Below are positions 45,951 to 56,011 of a DNA stretch of 64,000 bases, piece after piece. Each line of letters starts with the position of its first letter. Position 1 is the stretch's first letter. Below the pieces are notes generated by a model, which saw only the letters and a program-made list of their open reading frames with translations, had not been told where the DNA came from and searched no databases. Where the stretch lies: NCBI RefSeq assembly GCF_023721935.1, contig NC_064810.1, forward strand, positions 59,127,532 through 59,191,531, written 5' to 3'. Source of the DNA: Panthera uncia. Lineage: Eukaryota; Chordata; Mammalia; Carnivora; Felidae. The translations under genes were made by a program, and so were the position numbers.

Positions 45951-47009
45951 AAACAATGAGGATAACAATAATTGCTTAATCATGGAGATGTCACTTATCC
46001 AATGCCATCACATATGTAAAACAAATAGAATAGTATCTATAGTATAAAAATATAAATATATACCGGTTCATCGGAGAGGCACTGGACAAGCATACAGCTG
46101 AGCTCTAACTGCAGAACTACACAGGAAGTAGTGATAATGAGACACTTAGGTCTGGCTGACATCTCATCCCCACCAAGTATAAAATTCCAGATTTATAAAA
46201 TTAGAAATCTATATGTAATTATAAAGTAATATATTGAGAATTGATACAGATATATAAGATTATACCTCATGCTCTTATTAGGATCATCTGACAGAATTAC
46301 TGCAACTTTAAGGTGAGGCCTCACACTTACAAATGTCTCTCTTTCCTTCTCTTTCACCCACAGCTTTTCTAGACAATATTCTTTCATTCATATAACATTG
46401 AATAAGAACTTTGAATATCAACTTGTTAAAGGTCCTTTTAAAAGACCCGTGACTAAATTACAGTGTCATTCCTGTAAGAAAATCCGTTCATTTATGTACC
46501 AAGTATCTACTGTGCACCCGTGTACTGGGCATTGTCACACACTGAAAACACAGTAGTGAGCCAGATGTGGCCCTTCCACTGCTGGAAGGGACAGACAATA
46601 AATGTGTAAACAATAAATTATGTAATTTCAGAGAGTCTCAAGTGCTATGAAGAAAACAGGGCATGTCAGTGGATAGACAGGAGATGGGGTGGTCAGGGAG
46701 GTGCATTGATCCAGGTCATGTGAAAACTGTGAAGCAGACGTGAGGTTTGTCTGAGGAACACCAGGAGGCCAATGGGGCTGGTGCCCGGGGAATGGAGCAA
46801 AGAGCGAAGCCATGAATTTTCTGCGACGCTTTTATATCAAATAGACACTGGTCGAGAATTTATTTCTTGTTGAATGTGTGGATTCCCACATTGATTTCAT
46901 AACTGAATATTCAGTGAATAGGACCACTATTTTACTACTATATTTTATAGTTTACATTGAATTAGATTGAATTAGAAAACTGGGGAAGGAGATGGATATA
47001 GCAAGAAGA

Positions 47010-47490
47010 GAATGGTTTGGAGTCAGAAAGCCTGAATCAGAGGCCAGGCTCCACCATTTGTTATTTGTGTGCCTTGGGCAGTTTACCTACCTGCTTGTAG
47101 CTTCAGTCTCCTTGCCTGAAAAGGGAAACACTGACACTGCACCCCACCCTCTGGTGTGTGCGAAAGCCCTCTCTTAGCTGTCCTGTGCGGCCGCCCCAAT
47201 AAGTCTCTCAGTCTGTACATGGCAGCCGAGAAACAGAAAGAAAAGTGGACAAACAACATGTTTAATAACAACACATTAATAATGACAGTAAACAAAACAT
47301 AGCTATTATTTGGGGCTAAGCATGCACTAAGTGAGGTACTGTGTTAGCCTGTTTAGTCTTCTCAACAACTCCCTAAGATTGGTTCTGTTGTTATTCTCAT
47401 TTTACAAACAGGGAATGAGGAGGCTTCAAAAGGTTATTTGTCCAGGGTCACATGAGGAAACTTCAGCCTTCAAACTGAAGTGTTTATTCG
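47010..47490 (+). mobile_element. Two MIR-like elements
   Basis: About 47010-47130 has 'ggtttggagtcagaaagcct' and 'gtgtgccttgggcagtttac'. About 47305-47480 has 'agcatgcactaagtgaggta', 'tctcattttacaaacaggga' and 'ttgtccagggtcacatgagg'. Both are MIR core patterns. Confidence 0.7.
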
Positions 47491-47564
47491 AAGGCAAATC
47501 CTCTGAGTACCCTTTCTCATTGCTTACTTTTATTTTATTTTATTTTTATTTTAATTAGTTTATT

Positions 47565-47587
47565 TATCTACTAGTCTTTTTTTTATT

Positions 47588-47639
<52 letters not shown>

Positions 47640-48044
47640 CGAGCAGGGGAGGAACAGAGAGAGAGGAAGACTCCAAAGAGAGAGGAAGAATCCAAAGCAG
47701 GCTCTGTGCTGGGGACCTGGGTGGCTCAGTCGGTTAAGCATCTGACTTCAACTCAGGTCATGATCTCGCAGCTTGTGAGTTCGAGCCCCGCGCTGGGCTC
47801 TGTGCTGATGGCTCAGAGCCTGGAGCCTGCTTCGGATTCTGTCTCCCTAACTCTCTGCTCCTCCCCTGTTCACACTCTGTCTCTCCCTTTCTCTCAAAAA
47901 TAGAGGTTAAAAAAAAATTAAATGTTCAAAGCAGGCTCTGTGCTGTCAGCACAGAGCCTGACTTGGGGCTCAAACTCATGAACCACGAGATCATGACATG
48001 AGCTGAAGTCGGACGTTTAACCGACTGAGCCACCCAGGCGCCCC
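47565..48044 (-). mobile_element. Feline SINE (minus) interrupted by a second SINE
   Basis: The outer element runs from its tail at about 47565, through a pure GA tract (about 47591-47636), to the head 'gagccacccaggcgcccc' at about 48044. It is split at 47711 by a plus-strand SINE (47712-47926). The target duplication 'caaagcaggctctgtgctg' is present on both sides (47693-47711 and 47927-47945). Confidence 0.95.
47712..47926 (+). mobile_element. Feline SINE nested in a SINE
   Basis: The head is 'gggacctgggtggctcagtc', with 'gagttcgagccccgcgctgg' and the A-rich tail 'gttaaaaaaaaattaaatg'. It inserted in the opposite orientation into the older copy. Confidence 0.95.
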
Positions 48045-48479
48045 TCATTGCTTATTTTATTTTAGACAAAATTAGAATCAACTTACTGAGGTTTTCCCAG
48101 CCCACAGATTTCAGTAACCTGTAAATTAAACAAGGGTGAGCAGGCTTTGTTGGTGGTGGGCACCCGAGCAGCAACAAGATAGGAACACTTTTATAAAAAC
48201 CATACACTCACATAGGCACATACACACAAATGAAAACAAAGCAACCAAAAATGAATCTGGGTGTAATGAGGAAAGGGTCACTTTTCTACCTACACAACAA
48301 TCTTGCCACCTCAGAGCTTGGAGATATATGCCCACCACATTATGCTCATAAGCAATGACAACCGATCACCAAAACATAGGTCATTTATTTACTCTCAAAG
48401 GGAAGTATGTAATGAAATTTAGAACATTTCTATCCAAAATGCCTGAAAGTAGAAAACCAAGAAAAAACTTACATAGAAT

Positions 48480-49112
48480 AGCTTATTCTGCAAGGACACT
48501 GGACTAAATGAAACATCACTGTATTATAAAAATATGGCAATGTGATTTCACTTATATAAAGTTCCAAACCAGGCAACATGAAATTATAGCCTTGAAGGCT
48601 TCATCCTTAGGTTAAAGGGAAAAGAAACACAAGGCAGTGCTTTTTTTTTTTTTTTTTATTAAATTTTTTTTCAATGTTTATTTTTGAGAGAAAGAAAGAT
48701 GGAGCGCGAGCAGGGGAGGGGCAGAGAGAGAGAGGGAGACACAGAATCCGAAGCAGGCTCCAGGCTCCCAGCTGTCAGCACAGAGCCCGACGTGGGGCTC
48801 AAACTCATGGATGGTAAGATCATGACTGGGGCTGAAGTCGGATGCTCAATTGACTGAGCCACTCAGGTGCCCCAGGATGTGCTCATTATTTAAAAGTCAG
48901 GAGAGTAGTTTACCTTTAGGAGGGAAGGGCAGGGCTTGCAATTAGGAAGTTGCCCGTGGGGATTTGTAGGGGCCAGCAATGTCCTGTTTCTTGACCTGAG
49001 TGATGATGACACGAGTGTCCAATTCACAGTAATTCAGTAGGCTGTATTTGTATGATTAAGCACACTTTTCTATATTTGTGTTATATTTCACAATAAATGT
49101 TAAAATAATTGA
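48480..49112 (+). mobile_element. Old L1M 3' end, split by a SINE
   Basis: 'cacttatataaagttccaaa' before the SINE, then 'aggagggaagggcagggctt' and 'atatttcacaataaatgtta' after it, follow an L1M 3'-end pattern. Confidence 0.55.
48644..48873 (-). mobile_element. Feline tRNA SINE, minus orientation
   Basis: A T-run of about 16 precedes 'tcaatgtttatttttgagag'. The body is complete, and the head 'gagccactcaggtgcccc' ends it at 48873. Confidence 0.93.
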
Positions 49113-49113
49113 A

Positions 49114-49372
49114 CTTAAAAGATAAACCTTGGGGCGCCTGGGTGGCTCAGTCGGTTGGGCGGCCGACTTCGGCTCAGGTCATGATCTCACGGTCCGTGAG
49201 TTCGAGCCCCGCGTCGGGCTCTGTGCTGACAACTCAGAGCCTGGAGCCTGTTTCAGATTCTGTGTCTCCCTCTCGCTGACCCTCCCCTGTTCATGCTCTG
49301 TCTCTCTCTGTCTCAAAAATAAACAAAATGTTAAAAAAAAAAAAAAAATTAAAAAAAAAAAGATAAACCTTT
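49114..49372 (+). mobile_element. Young full-length feline SINE with target-site duplication
   Basis: The element at about 49131-49357 is very close to the consensus: the head 'ggggcgcctgggtggctcag', a CpG-rich body ('gttcgagccccgcgtcgggc') and a long A-rich tail. 'aaaagataaacctt' flanks it (ending at 49130, and beginning at 49358). Confidence 0.95.
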
Positions 49373-49424
49373 ATGACTAATAAAGTATACGATACATTTT
49401 GCTCAGGTGTGTTTCATGGATTTC

Positions 49425-49590
49425 CTATCATTTTATCCTCTGGGAAGCCCCTGTGAGGTAGAGAGGTGGAGAGGGCAGGCATCCTCCTCCTCCTCATTTT
49501 AAGACTGGGACCCTGGAGCTCTAGGAGTTCACTGCCTTGCCTTCGTCCTTGTAGTCAGTGGGCAAGCTAGGACTCTCACCCTTCTCTGGT
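49425..49590 (+). mobile_element. MIR-like element
   Basis: 'aagcccctgtgaggtagaga' and 'gtcagtgggcaagctaggac' follow the MIR pattern. Diverged. Confidence 0.6.
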
Positions 49591-49668
49591 ATCTTCGAGT
49601 GTCCAGCTCTCCTAGCCCCCACCTCATCTTTCAGACATATTCTGGGCATAGAATATACTCCAGAGCAG

Positions 49669-49871
49669 GGGTGCCTGGGTGGCTTAGCCGGTTAAGTATC
49701 TGACTCTTAATTTTAGCTCTGGTCATGATCTTAGGGTGGTGAGATTGATCCCTGTGTCAGGCTCCATGCTGAGTGTGGAATGTGCTTAAGATTCTCTCTC
49801 CCTCTCTCTCTGCCTCCAACTCGTGTCTTGATTGCTGTTTTTCTTTCTATAAAATAATAAAAAAAAAAAAG
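49669..49871 (+). mobile_element. Older tRNA SINE, plus orientation
   Basis: The head is 'ggggtgcctgggtggcttag', with 'ctgactcttaattttagctc' and 'catgctgagtgtggaatgtg', an older CAN-SINE subfamily. The tail is A-rich. Confidence 0.9.
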
Positions 49872-49876
49872 GGGCG

Positions 49877-50065
49877 GGGGGGCTCCTGGGTGGCTCCTGA
49901 GTGTCTGACTCTTGATTTACGCTCAGGGCATGATCTCACCATTTCTGAGATCTAGTCACACATCGGTCGGGCTCCATGCTGTCAATGTGGAGCCTGCTGG
50001 GGATTCTCTCTCTGCCCCTTCCCCGCTCATGTTCTCTCTCTCAAAATAAATAAATAAACATAAAA
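49877..50065 (+). mobile_element. tRNA SINE with deletion in the head
   Basis: 'ggggctcctgggtggctcct' is followed directly by 'gagtgtctgactcttgattt', so part of the tRNA head is lost. The tail is 'caaaataaataaataaacat'. It lies about 60 bp from the donor of a CCDC191 exon. Confidence 0.88.
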
Positions 50066-50125
50066 CAATATATTGCAGAGCAGCTGTGAAGTCTGAGTGA
50101 ATTTTCTCAGAAATCAGAACCTCAC

Positions 50126-50271
50126 CTGTCACTATGTTCCACCGCAATCTTGTGCTTGCTCTGGGAATCAGTCTTGGCCTCCCTGACCATGTTAAACCAG
50201 GCCCTGAACATCTTCTTCTGAAGAAAATGTACACACAGTTTTCGTATGTCTTCCTCCAGTTCGGTCATGTA
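50126..50271 (-). CDS. CCDC191: CCDC191 exon
   Basis: On the minus strand the acceptor is 'CATCCCTAG|TACA' and the donor 'GACAG|gtgagg'. It reads YMTELEEDIRKLCVHFLQKK, MFRAWFNMVREAKTDSQ and SKHKIAVEHSD, ending in a split Arg codon. It carries one Trp repeat (FLQKKMFRAWF). 146 bp. Confidence 0.93.
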
Positions 50272-50790
50272 CTAGGGATGAGGACAGGAATAACAGTGAG
50301 ACAAATAATATCATAAAGAATTGGAACAAATAAGCAGTACAAAAGAGAATTGAAACAAACACAAAACAAAGGAAGAAAGGACACTGGAGGCAGAAGGAGA
50401 AAAAGACAACAAGGCAGCCAAGATAATATCCTCTGCAATGTATTAAACAATAATGGAACCAGAGGTGTAGAAACAATTATAAGCCTGGGATGGGGGTAGG
50501 GTTCTAGTAAAATCACTTGAGCAATTATGGGACAAGAAACAAGAAATGAGTATAAAAACAAAAGCTGATGTAATGATACATTACACTTTATAAACAGCTT
50601 ATGAAACTGTGAAATGTTTTATACTAAGAATTGATTTGACATTTTCATACTCATTTCAAAGCAAGGAACTGAATTGACTATTCTATATTCTTGAAAAAAC
50701 AATGATTATGGACATCTGGATTGCATCTGATTTTCTTACATGGGACTGAGCAGGGACATGTATTTAAAGCTTCCTTCCCTGTGGCCTTAC
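50272..50790 (-). other. CCDC191: CCDC191 intron
   Basis: No recognised mobile element and no coding signal in these 519 bases. The small minus-strand open frames are extensions beyond exon edges. Confidence 0.7.
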
Positions 50791-50943
50791 CTGTAGCCAG
50801 CTCCGGATAACTCTCCTAAGCAGTATCTGGCAATAAAATTGATCAGCCCAGGCTGTCTTCCTAGCCAGGCTTTCCTGACTATACTGGAGCCAAGACAACA
50901 GGCATTTCCTCTGTAGAGCCAAAGAGTGATGTTCTTCTGCCAC
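50791..50943 (-). CDS. CCDC191: CCDC191 exon
   Basis: On the minus strand the acceptor is 'CTTCTCCAG|GTGG' and the donor 'CTACAG|gtaagg'. It reads VAEEHHSLALQRKCLLSWLQ, YSQESLARKTAWADQFY and CQILLRRVIRSWLQ, with two Trp repeats about 31 residues apart. Phase 0 at both ends. 153 bp. Confidence 0.94.
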
Positions 50944-52309
50944 CTGGAGAAGTTTTTAAATGAGAAAAGGAAATTATTCTTTATATGGTTAATCATTTAA
51001 GAAAGCACAAATCACCTTAGCAAACGATGCTATAAAACACATGTAGGTAGTTGTAGAGGTAAGAATACTAAGGACATTCAGACTATGTCCTAAGAGCTTT
51101 GACTACTGACCCTTTTTTATGGGGGTTTTAGATTCACATCATGTATAGTCTTTCAGCGATGACTCCCTAAAGACCACAGTGACTGGCTGGTTATTAGGGA
51201 AATGGAATGAACCTCCAAAGCTATATTTCACTTGCACGGAGTTTTGAAGTGAGTAGCTGACATTCTCAGTTTGTTCTCCTGGAGCTTAGACAGCAACTCC
51301 ATAATAAACTTCTCTAGTATGTACTTAACCACCATCTAACTGAAGAAATGCCAATACTTTCAATTAGTTTTATAGTATGAGCTGTCACCAGAATTGAAAT
51401 TTAGACATTATCAATAAACCACAAAAACATTTGATAGGAAAATAACATGATGAATAATTTAATGTCTTACCAACTTAAAAGGTTCAGAGCATCATTCTAT
51501 CAAAACAAACATGTAACTCAGAGTTTATGGGTTTTAAAAGGTAACTGTTACATTCTTTTAAGAGGCAGGAGGGAAAAATCCTTCTCTCTCAATCCTGTCC
51601 AGACAATTAGAAATTTTCCCAAGCCTTGTCTAGCTATCCAGCACTGTAAATGATCCAAGCGAATCTCCTGACAGTCATATTTCTTGGTCAAAATAACCAT
51701 CCAGGAGGCCATTGTGGCCCTTGAGACCACTGCCTGTCCTCACTCATCCTGGCCTGGGAGCCGAAAGGCAAGGGGAGCCTCCTATTCTCCCTGATTTTTA
51801 TTCTCTGGGAAAACAGAGAACCAAGAAGAAAAAGATTATCAGAAAATCCCATGGAAATTCTGAAAATGGATGTTGGAATAAATAGCATATAGCATATATG
51901 AGTTTAAGGGAAAAGCTAAATAACCCTTCTGAAAACATGTTACAAACAAGCCAGGAACTGTTGAACTGGCTTTCTTTTTTCTATCTCTTCTGGAAGCCAA
52001 CTCTGATGGGTAAAGAAGCAACCCCTTCCTTTTCCTGTCCTCCAGAACTTTTTCTTTTACTTCATTTTACTTTTTAAGTTTCAGCTGGTGGTTGTTGTCT
52101 ACACAAATACTCTGATTCTTACACAGCTCAAAGCAGTGCCAGACCTGGGCAGGGTTTCTGGCAGAAACGGGTGCCACACTTTAGCTTTGTAACCAATGTG
52201 CTGTGTAACTTAGAGCACGTCCGCTCTCCTCTCTAAGGCTCAGTTCTCTTATTACATATTGAAAGAGATGGAGAGGACTGCTAATGTTCTAAAATTCTAC
52301 TGTCTTCTT

Positions 52310-52765
52310 GTGATAGACTGAATAATGGCCCCTCAGGGACAGTCATGGCCTGATTCCTGGAAATATGTTACCTTACATTGTAAAAGGGATTTTGCAAATG
52401 TGATTAAGTGAAGAATCTTAAAATGTGATTAAGTGAAGGATCTTAAATGAGATTATCCTGGATTATGTGGGAGAGTCCTAAATGTAATTCTAAGTATCCT
52501 TGTCAGAGAGAGGCTGGGGGGGAGGGGGGTCAGTATCAGGACATGTGACATGAAAGCAAGAGAGAAGAGTGATTTGAGGAGGGGGCAGTAGAATGCAGGT
52601 GGCCGCTAGAAGGTGAAAAAGGCAAGGAAACAGATACCCCCTTGGAACCACCAGAAGGAACGTGCCTTTGCCCCGCAAGTCTGATTTTAAGATAATAAAT
52701 ATGGGTTGTTTTAAGCCACTAAAGTTGTGGTAATTTTTTGTACCAACAATAGGAAGCTAATACTC
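52310..52765 (+). mobile_element. MaLR-type (MLT1/MST-like) LTR
   Basis: It starts 'tgatagactgaataatggcc' and ends with the conserved 'gttttaagccactaaagttg' and 'aggaagctaatac'. A 25-bp unit ('aaatgtgattaagtgaagaa' plus 'tctta') is repeated in tandem at 52396-52420 and 52421-52445. It is a solitary, diverged LTR of a non-autonomous ERVL-related family. Confidence 0.75.
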
Positions 52766-52774
52766 TTGTCATAA

Positions 52775-52935
52775 GCTGCAGAGGTGATTCCTAAAATGTG
52801 GTGCTCAGACCACTCAGAATTTCCTGGGCTACTTTTAAAAAATGCAGATTCCCTGACACATATACCAGCCCACAACTCAGTCCTACTGAGAATACCTGGA
52901 GGGGGCACCAGGGAATGTTCATTTTTAGAAGTTCT
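52775..52935 (+). mobile_element. MER5A-like hAT element
   Basis: 'taaaatgtggtgctcagacc', 'aaaatgcagattccctgaca' and 'aactcagtcctactgagaat' match the MER5A internal pattern. Confidence 0.7.
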
Positions 52936-53009
52936 CCAGATAAAAAGAAAACAGGTTTTACGAACAGAAAAGTTTGGAAATACTGGTTTCAGAACTGTTT
53001 TCCTATTTT

Positions 53010-53290
53010 TATTTTAATTGGGCTTTTCTATTTTTATTTATTTTTTAATTATTTATTTTTAAATTTATATCCAAGTTAGTTAGCATATAGTGCAACAGTG
53101 ATTTCAGGAGTAGATTCCTTAATGCCCCTTATCCATTTAGCCCATCCCCCCTCCCACAACCCCTCCAGAAACCCTCTGTTTGTTCTCCATATTTAAGAGT
53201 CTCTTATGTTTTGTCCTCTTGTTTTTATATTATTCATTTATTATCACTATTATTTTTAATAATCTATTTAGGGATTTTCTATTTTTAAAG
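53010..53290 (-). mobile_element. Carnivoran LINE-1 3' UTR, antisense
   Basis: 'agttagttagcatatagtgc', 'atttcaggagtagattcctt' and 'atttaagagtctcttatgtt' are the reverse complement of a carnivoran L1 3' UTR. The same motifs recur at 60750-61135. Confidence 0.8.
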
Positions 53291-53357
53291 CCTATAATTG
53301 TCCTTTTGGACTCAAACTCCTATTTTTATATTCTAATAAATTAAAAAAAATTAATTT

Positions 53358-53545
53358 GGGGGCACCTAGGTGGCTCAGTTGGTTAAGCATCCAACTTCCA
53401 CTCAGGTTATGATCTCACAGTTTATGAGTTTGGGGCTTTGTGCTGACAGCTCAGAGCTTGGAGCCTGCTTCAGATTCTGTGTCTCCCTATCTCTCTCTCT
53501 GCCCTTCCCCTATTTGTGCTCTCTCTCTCTCTCAAAAATAATAAA
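53358..53545 (+). mobile_element. Feline tRNA SINE, plus (tail-to-tail pair, left member)
   Basis: The head is 'ggggcacctaggtggctcag', with an internal deletion after 'cagtttatgagtttgggg', then the CT-rich region and tail. Its A-rich tail abuts the T-rich start of the next, inverted SINE. Confidence 0.92.
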
Positions 53546-53546
53546 C

Positions 53547-53752
53547 TTTTTTTAAAGTTTATTTATTAATTTTGAGAAAGAGAGACAGTGCAAGTGGAGG
53601 AGGGGCAGAGAGGGAGCGAGAGAGAATCCCAAGCAGGCTCTACACTGGCAGCACAGAGCCTGACATGGGGCTTGAACTCATGAAACTGAAATCATGACCT
53701 GAGCTGAAACTAAGAGTCAAATGCTTAACCAACTGAGCCACCCAGGCGCCCC
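53547..53752 (-). mobile_element. Feline tRNA SINE, minus (tail-to-tail pair, right member)
   Basis: It starts 'tttttttaaagtttatttat' and ends with the head 'gagccacccaggcgcccc'. Confidence 0.92.
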
Positions 53753-53836
53753 AATAAATAAACTTAAAAAAAAATTTTTTTCATTTGGTTATTCACCCAT
53801 AGATTCAATTTCATTTCAAAATCTTATACCTTATGT

Positions 53837-54061
53837 TTAAAATTTTTTAAAAATTTTAATGTCTATTTTTGAGAGAGAGAGAGACAGAGCATGAGCGGGG
53901 CAGGAACAGAGAGAGAGAGAGGGAGACACAGAATCTGAAGCAGGGCTCCAGGCTCTGAGCTGTCAGCACAGAGCCTGATGCAGGGCTCAAACCCACAGAC
54001 TGTGAGATCATGACCTGGGCTGAAGTCAGACGCTTAACTGACTGAGCCACCCAGGAGCCTC
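53837..54061 (-). mobile_element. Feline tRNA SINE, minus orientation
   Basis: The tail 'aaaattttaatgtctatttt' leads into a GA-rich body and the head 'gagccacccaggagcctcc'. Full length. Confidence 0.93.
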
Positions 54062-54939
54062 CAAGATGTTATACCTTTTTTGGTTTAGTTTAGTAAAAAA
54101 TTAGGACAAAAGAAGAGCTTATAAAAATATAAGAGTGAGTCTTTCCACTCTCTGTCTACTTTTTCTTTGTGTATTAATAATTGAAAATCTCCCCAAAATA
54201 TACAAAAGCCAGGTAAAACAAAACTAGAAATTGAATTGGATAGCAAACTATCAGATATAACCAACTTATCATTTGGTAGTATATTGTAAGAAGCAAATTT
54301 CAATTCAAATTTCAAATTTCATTTCCAGATTCATTCATTCAGAAGACCAGGGAGTCAGCCCTCCTATCTCATTACAAGAAAAAGCCAAAGCAAAAAGCAA
54401 TGGCTTAGGGCACAGATGGATCTTCTTGCCCTCAGGCCTGATCACCACAAACTGACTTCATCAGCAGGTCTGGAATACTCAACAGTTCCAGAACCACTGG
54501 TAAGGAGGCTGAGTGCAAAAAATCAGGGACAGAGAAAAGACAGTGGGAAGGACATCTTGGGAAGGTAGAAAGAAAGTGTGAAAGACAGGAAGAGAACAAA
54601 GAGAATGAAGAATGAATAGATTAGGTAGGGAGGAAAAAAACAGCCTAAGTCATGTGCACAGAGGTATAACCCACAGCATTACTCAATTCTGTGGGACTCT
54701 TATTATATTTGGTTTTCATAATCAAAAATGCTAGTTTTACTTTTCAGTATTAACCTGGCCAAATGTGTAAGAGTGGTCATAACTAGTATAGATTACTGTG
54801 CTTATTATTAGACAGCATTTTGAAAATAACATTTTATCCATTTTGAGCTTCTGATCATTTAGTTTAGAATGTCCTGCCCTATGTAGTGGGTAAATTTGAA
54901 GTTTAATGTTATTTGATTTTATCTATTTCTGTGTGGCAG

Positions 54940-55320
54940 AGTAGATTATTGTCCCTATAATAGGATTATACACCCATACTTTTTGTGTGTCATATCATAG
55001 TGCCTCCCAATGAAGTAGGAACCTTTTTCTCCCATAATGAGTTTGGCTCTGGTACTTACTTTGGCCAATCAAATGTTAGTGGATGTGATACAAGCAGAGG
55101 CTTTGTATTGGTGTACATATTTGGGTTTAGTCTTGGTACCTCAGACATCTACCAGGTAAAAGCATGGCCTAAATTACTGCTGAAGCCAGAAAGAGGCTTT
55201 GGAGAGATCTGAATGTAATCCACAACTGGGCCACAGACATGTGAGTAAGAAATAAGCCACTGATTATTGAGGGCTGTTTGTTATGCAGTTTTATTGAAGT
55301 AGAAACCTGACTAATATTCC
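54940..55320. other. Old interspersed-repeat-like block
   Basis: Phrases such as 'ggccaatcaaatgttagtgg', 'agaaataagccactgattat' and 'agggctgtttgttatgcag' are typical of old LTR or DNA-transposon fossils, but I cannot name the family. Confidence 0.35.
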
Positions 55321-55422
55321 TTATGGTAGTCATTTTCTCTTTATTAAAAACATGGCTAAAATTGAGAAAGGCCTCTCTTTATCTTACTTTGAAAGTCTTT
55401 AATAAAAAACATTTACTAATTT

Positions 55423-55640
55423 TGGGGCAGCTGGGTGGCTCAGTTGAGTGCCTGACTCTTGATTTTGGCTCAGGTCCGATCCCAGGGTTGTGGGATCGAG
55501 CTCTGCTTTGGGTTCTATGCTGAGCATGAAGCCTGCTTGGGATGCATGCATGCATTCATTCATTCATTCATTCATTCTCTCTCTCTCTCTCTCCCTCCCC
55601 CCCACTCCCTCTCTAAAACTAAAAACAAAACAAAACAAAC
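55423..55640 (+). mobile_element. tRNA SINE with (CATT)n and (TC)n repeats
   Basis: The head is 'ggggcagctgggtggctcag', with an older-type body ('tctatgctgagcatgaagcc'). It has an inserted CATT tetranucleotide run (about 55553-55575) and a TC run before the A-rich tail. Confidence 0.9.
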
Positions 55641-55867
55641 AAACCTCACTTTGTTTCCAACTTACCCAATTACAGAAATCTTCCTCCATCTTTGATGACC
55701 AAATGTGAGCTCTTATCCCAAATAAATACATATACTCAAATAGTAGGTCTGGAATAATATTTCTGGCTTTTAAGCACCAAACAAACAATCCTAATTGGGG
55801 GTTTATTCTATTTGAAAATTCTATTTATTCATTTTGTAATTTTGGGAGGAAGCTCGTGACACTATAC

Positions 55868-56011
55868 CTGAATGTTTTGCTTGCTTTGCATTCTCAATCT
55901 TTTCCAAGGCTCCATGCCTTTTTTTCTTAGCAACACTCTTTCATAATGTTCTTTAGCTGCTGATTCCAGCTGTTGGTTCCTCTTAATTCTCTTCTGCTTC
56001 TCTAGTTCTTT
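55868..56011 (-). CDS. CCDC191: CCDC191 exon
   Basis: On the minus strand the acceptor is 'TTTTCCCAG|AAAG' and the donor 'ATTCAG|gtatag'. It reads KELEKQKRIKRNQQLESAAK, EHYERVLLRKKGMEPWK and RLRMQSKQNIQ: a charged coiled-coil end followed by the first Trp repeat. Phase 0 at both ends. 144 bp, 48 codons. Confidence 0.95.

Larger units (their letters stand above)
35942..50125 (-). other. CCDC191: Large CCDC191 intron
   Basis: A 14-kb intron made mostly of mobile elements: an ancient repeat-like block (36060-36190), a Tigger transposon (36362-39117), CT-rich L2-like DNA (39740-40135), the 5'-inverted L1 with four nested SINEs (40387-45950), MIRs (about 47010-47470), a nested SINE pair (47565-48044), an L1M 3' end with an inserted SINE (48480-49112) and a run of three plus-strand SINEs (49131-50065). 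No coding exon was found. Confidence 0.8.
50944..55867 (-). other. CCDC191: CCDC191 intron
   Basis: 50944-52300 shows no recognised repeat. Then follow a MaLR-type LTR (52310-52765), a MER5A-like element (52775-52935), an L1 3' end (53010-53290), a cluster of three SINEs (53358-54060), unremarkable DNA, an old repeat-like block near 54940-55320 and a SINE with CATT/TC repeats (55423-55640). Confidence 0.75.
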
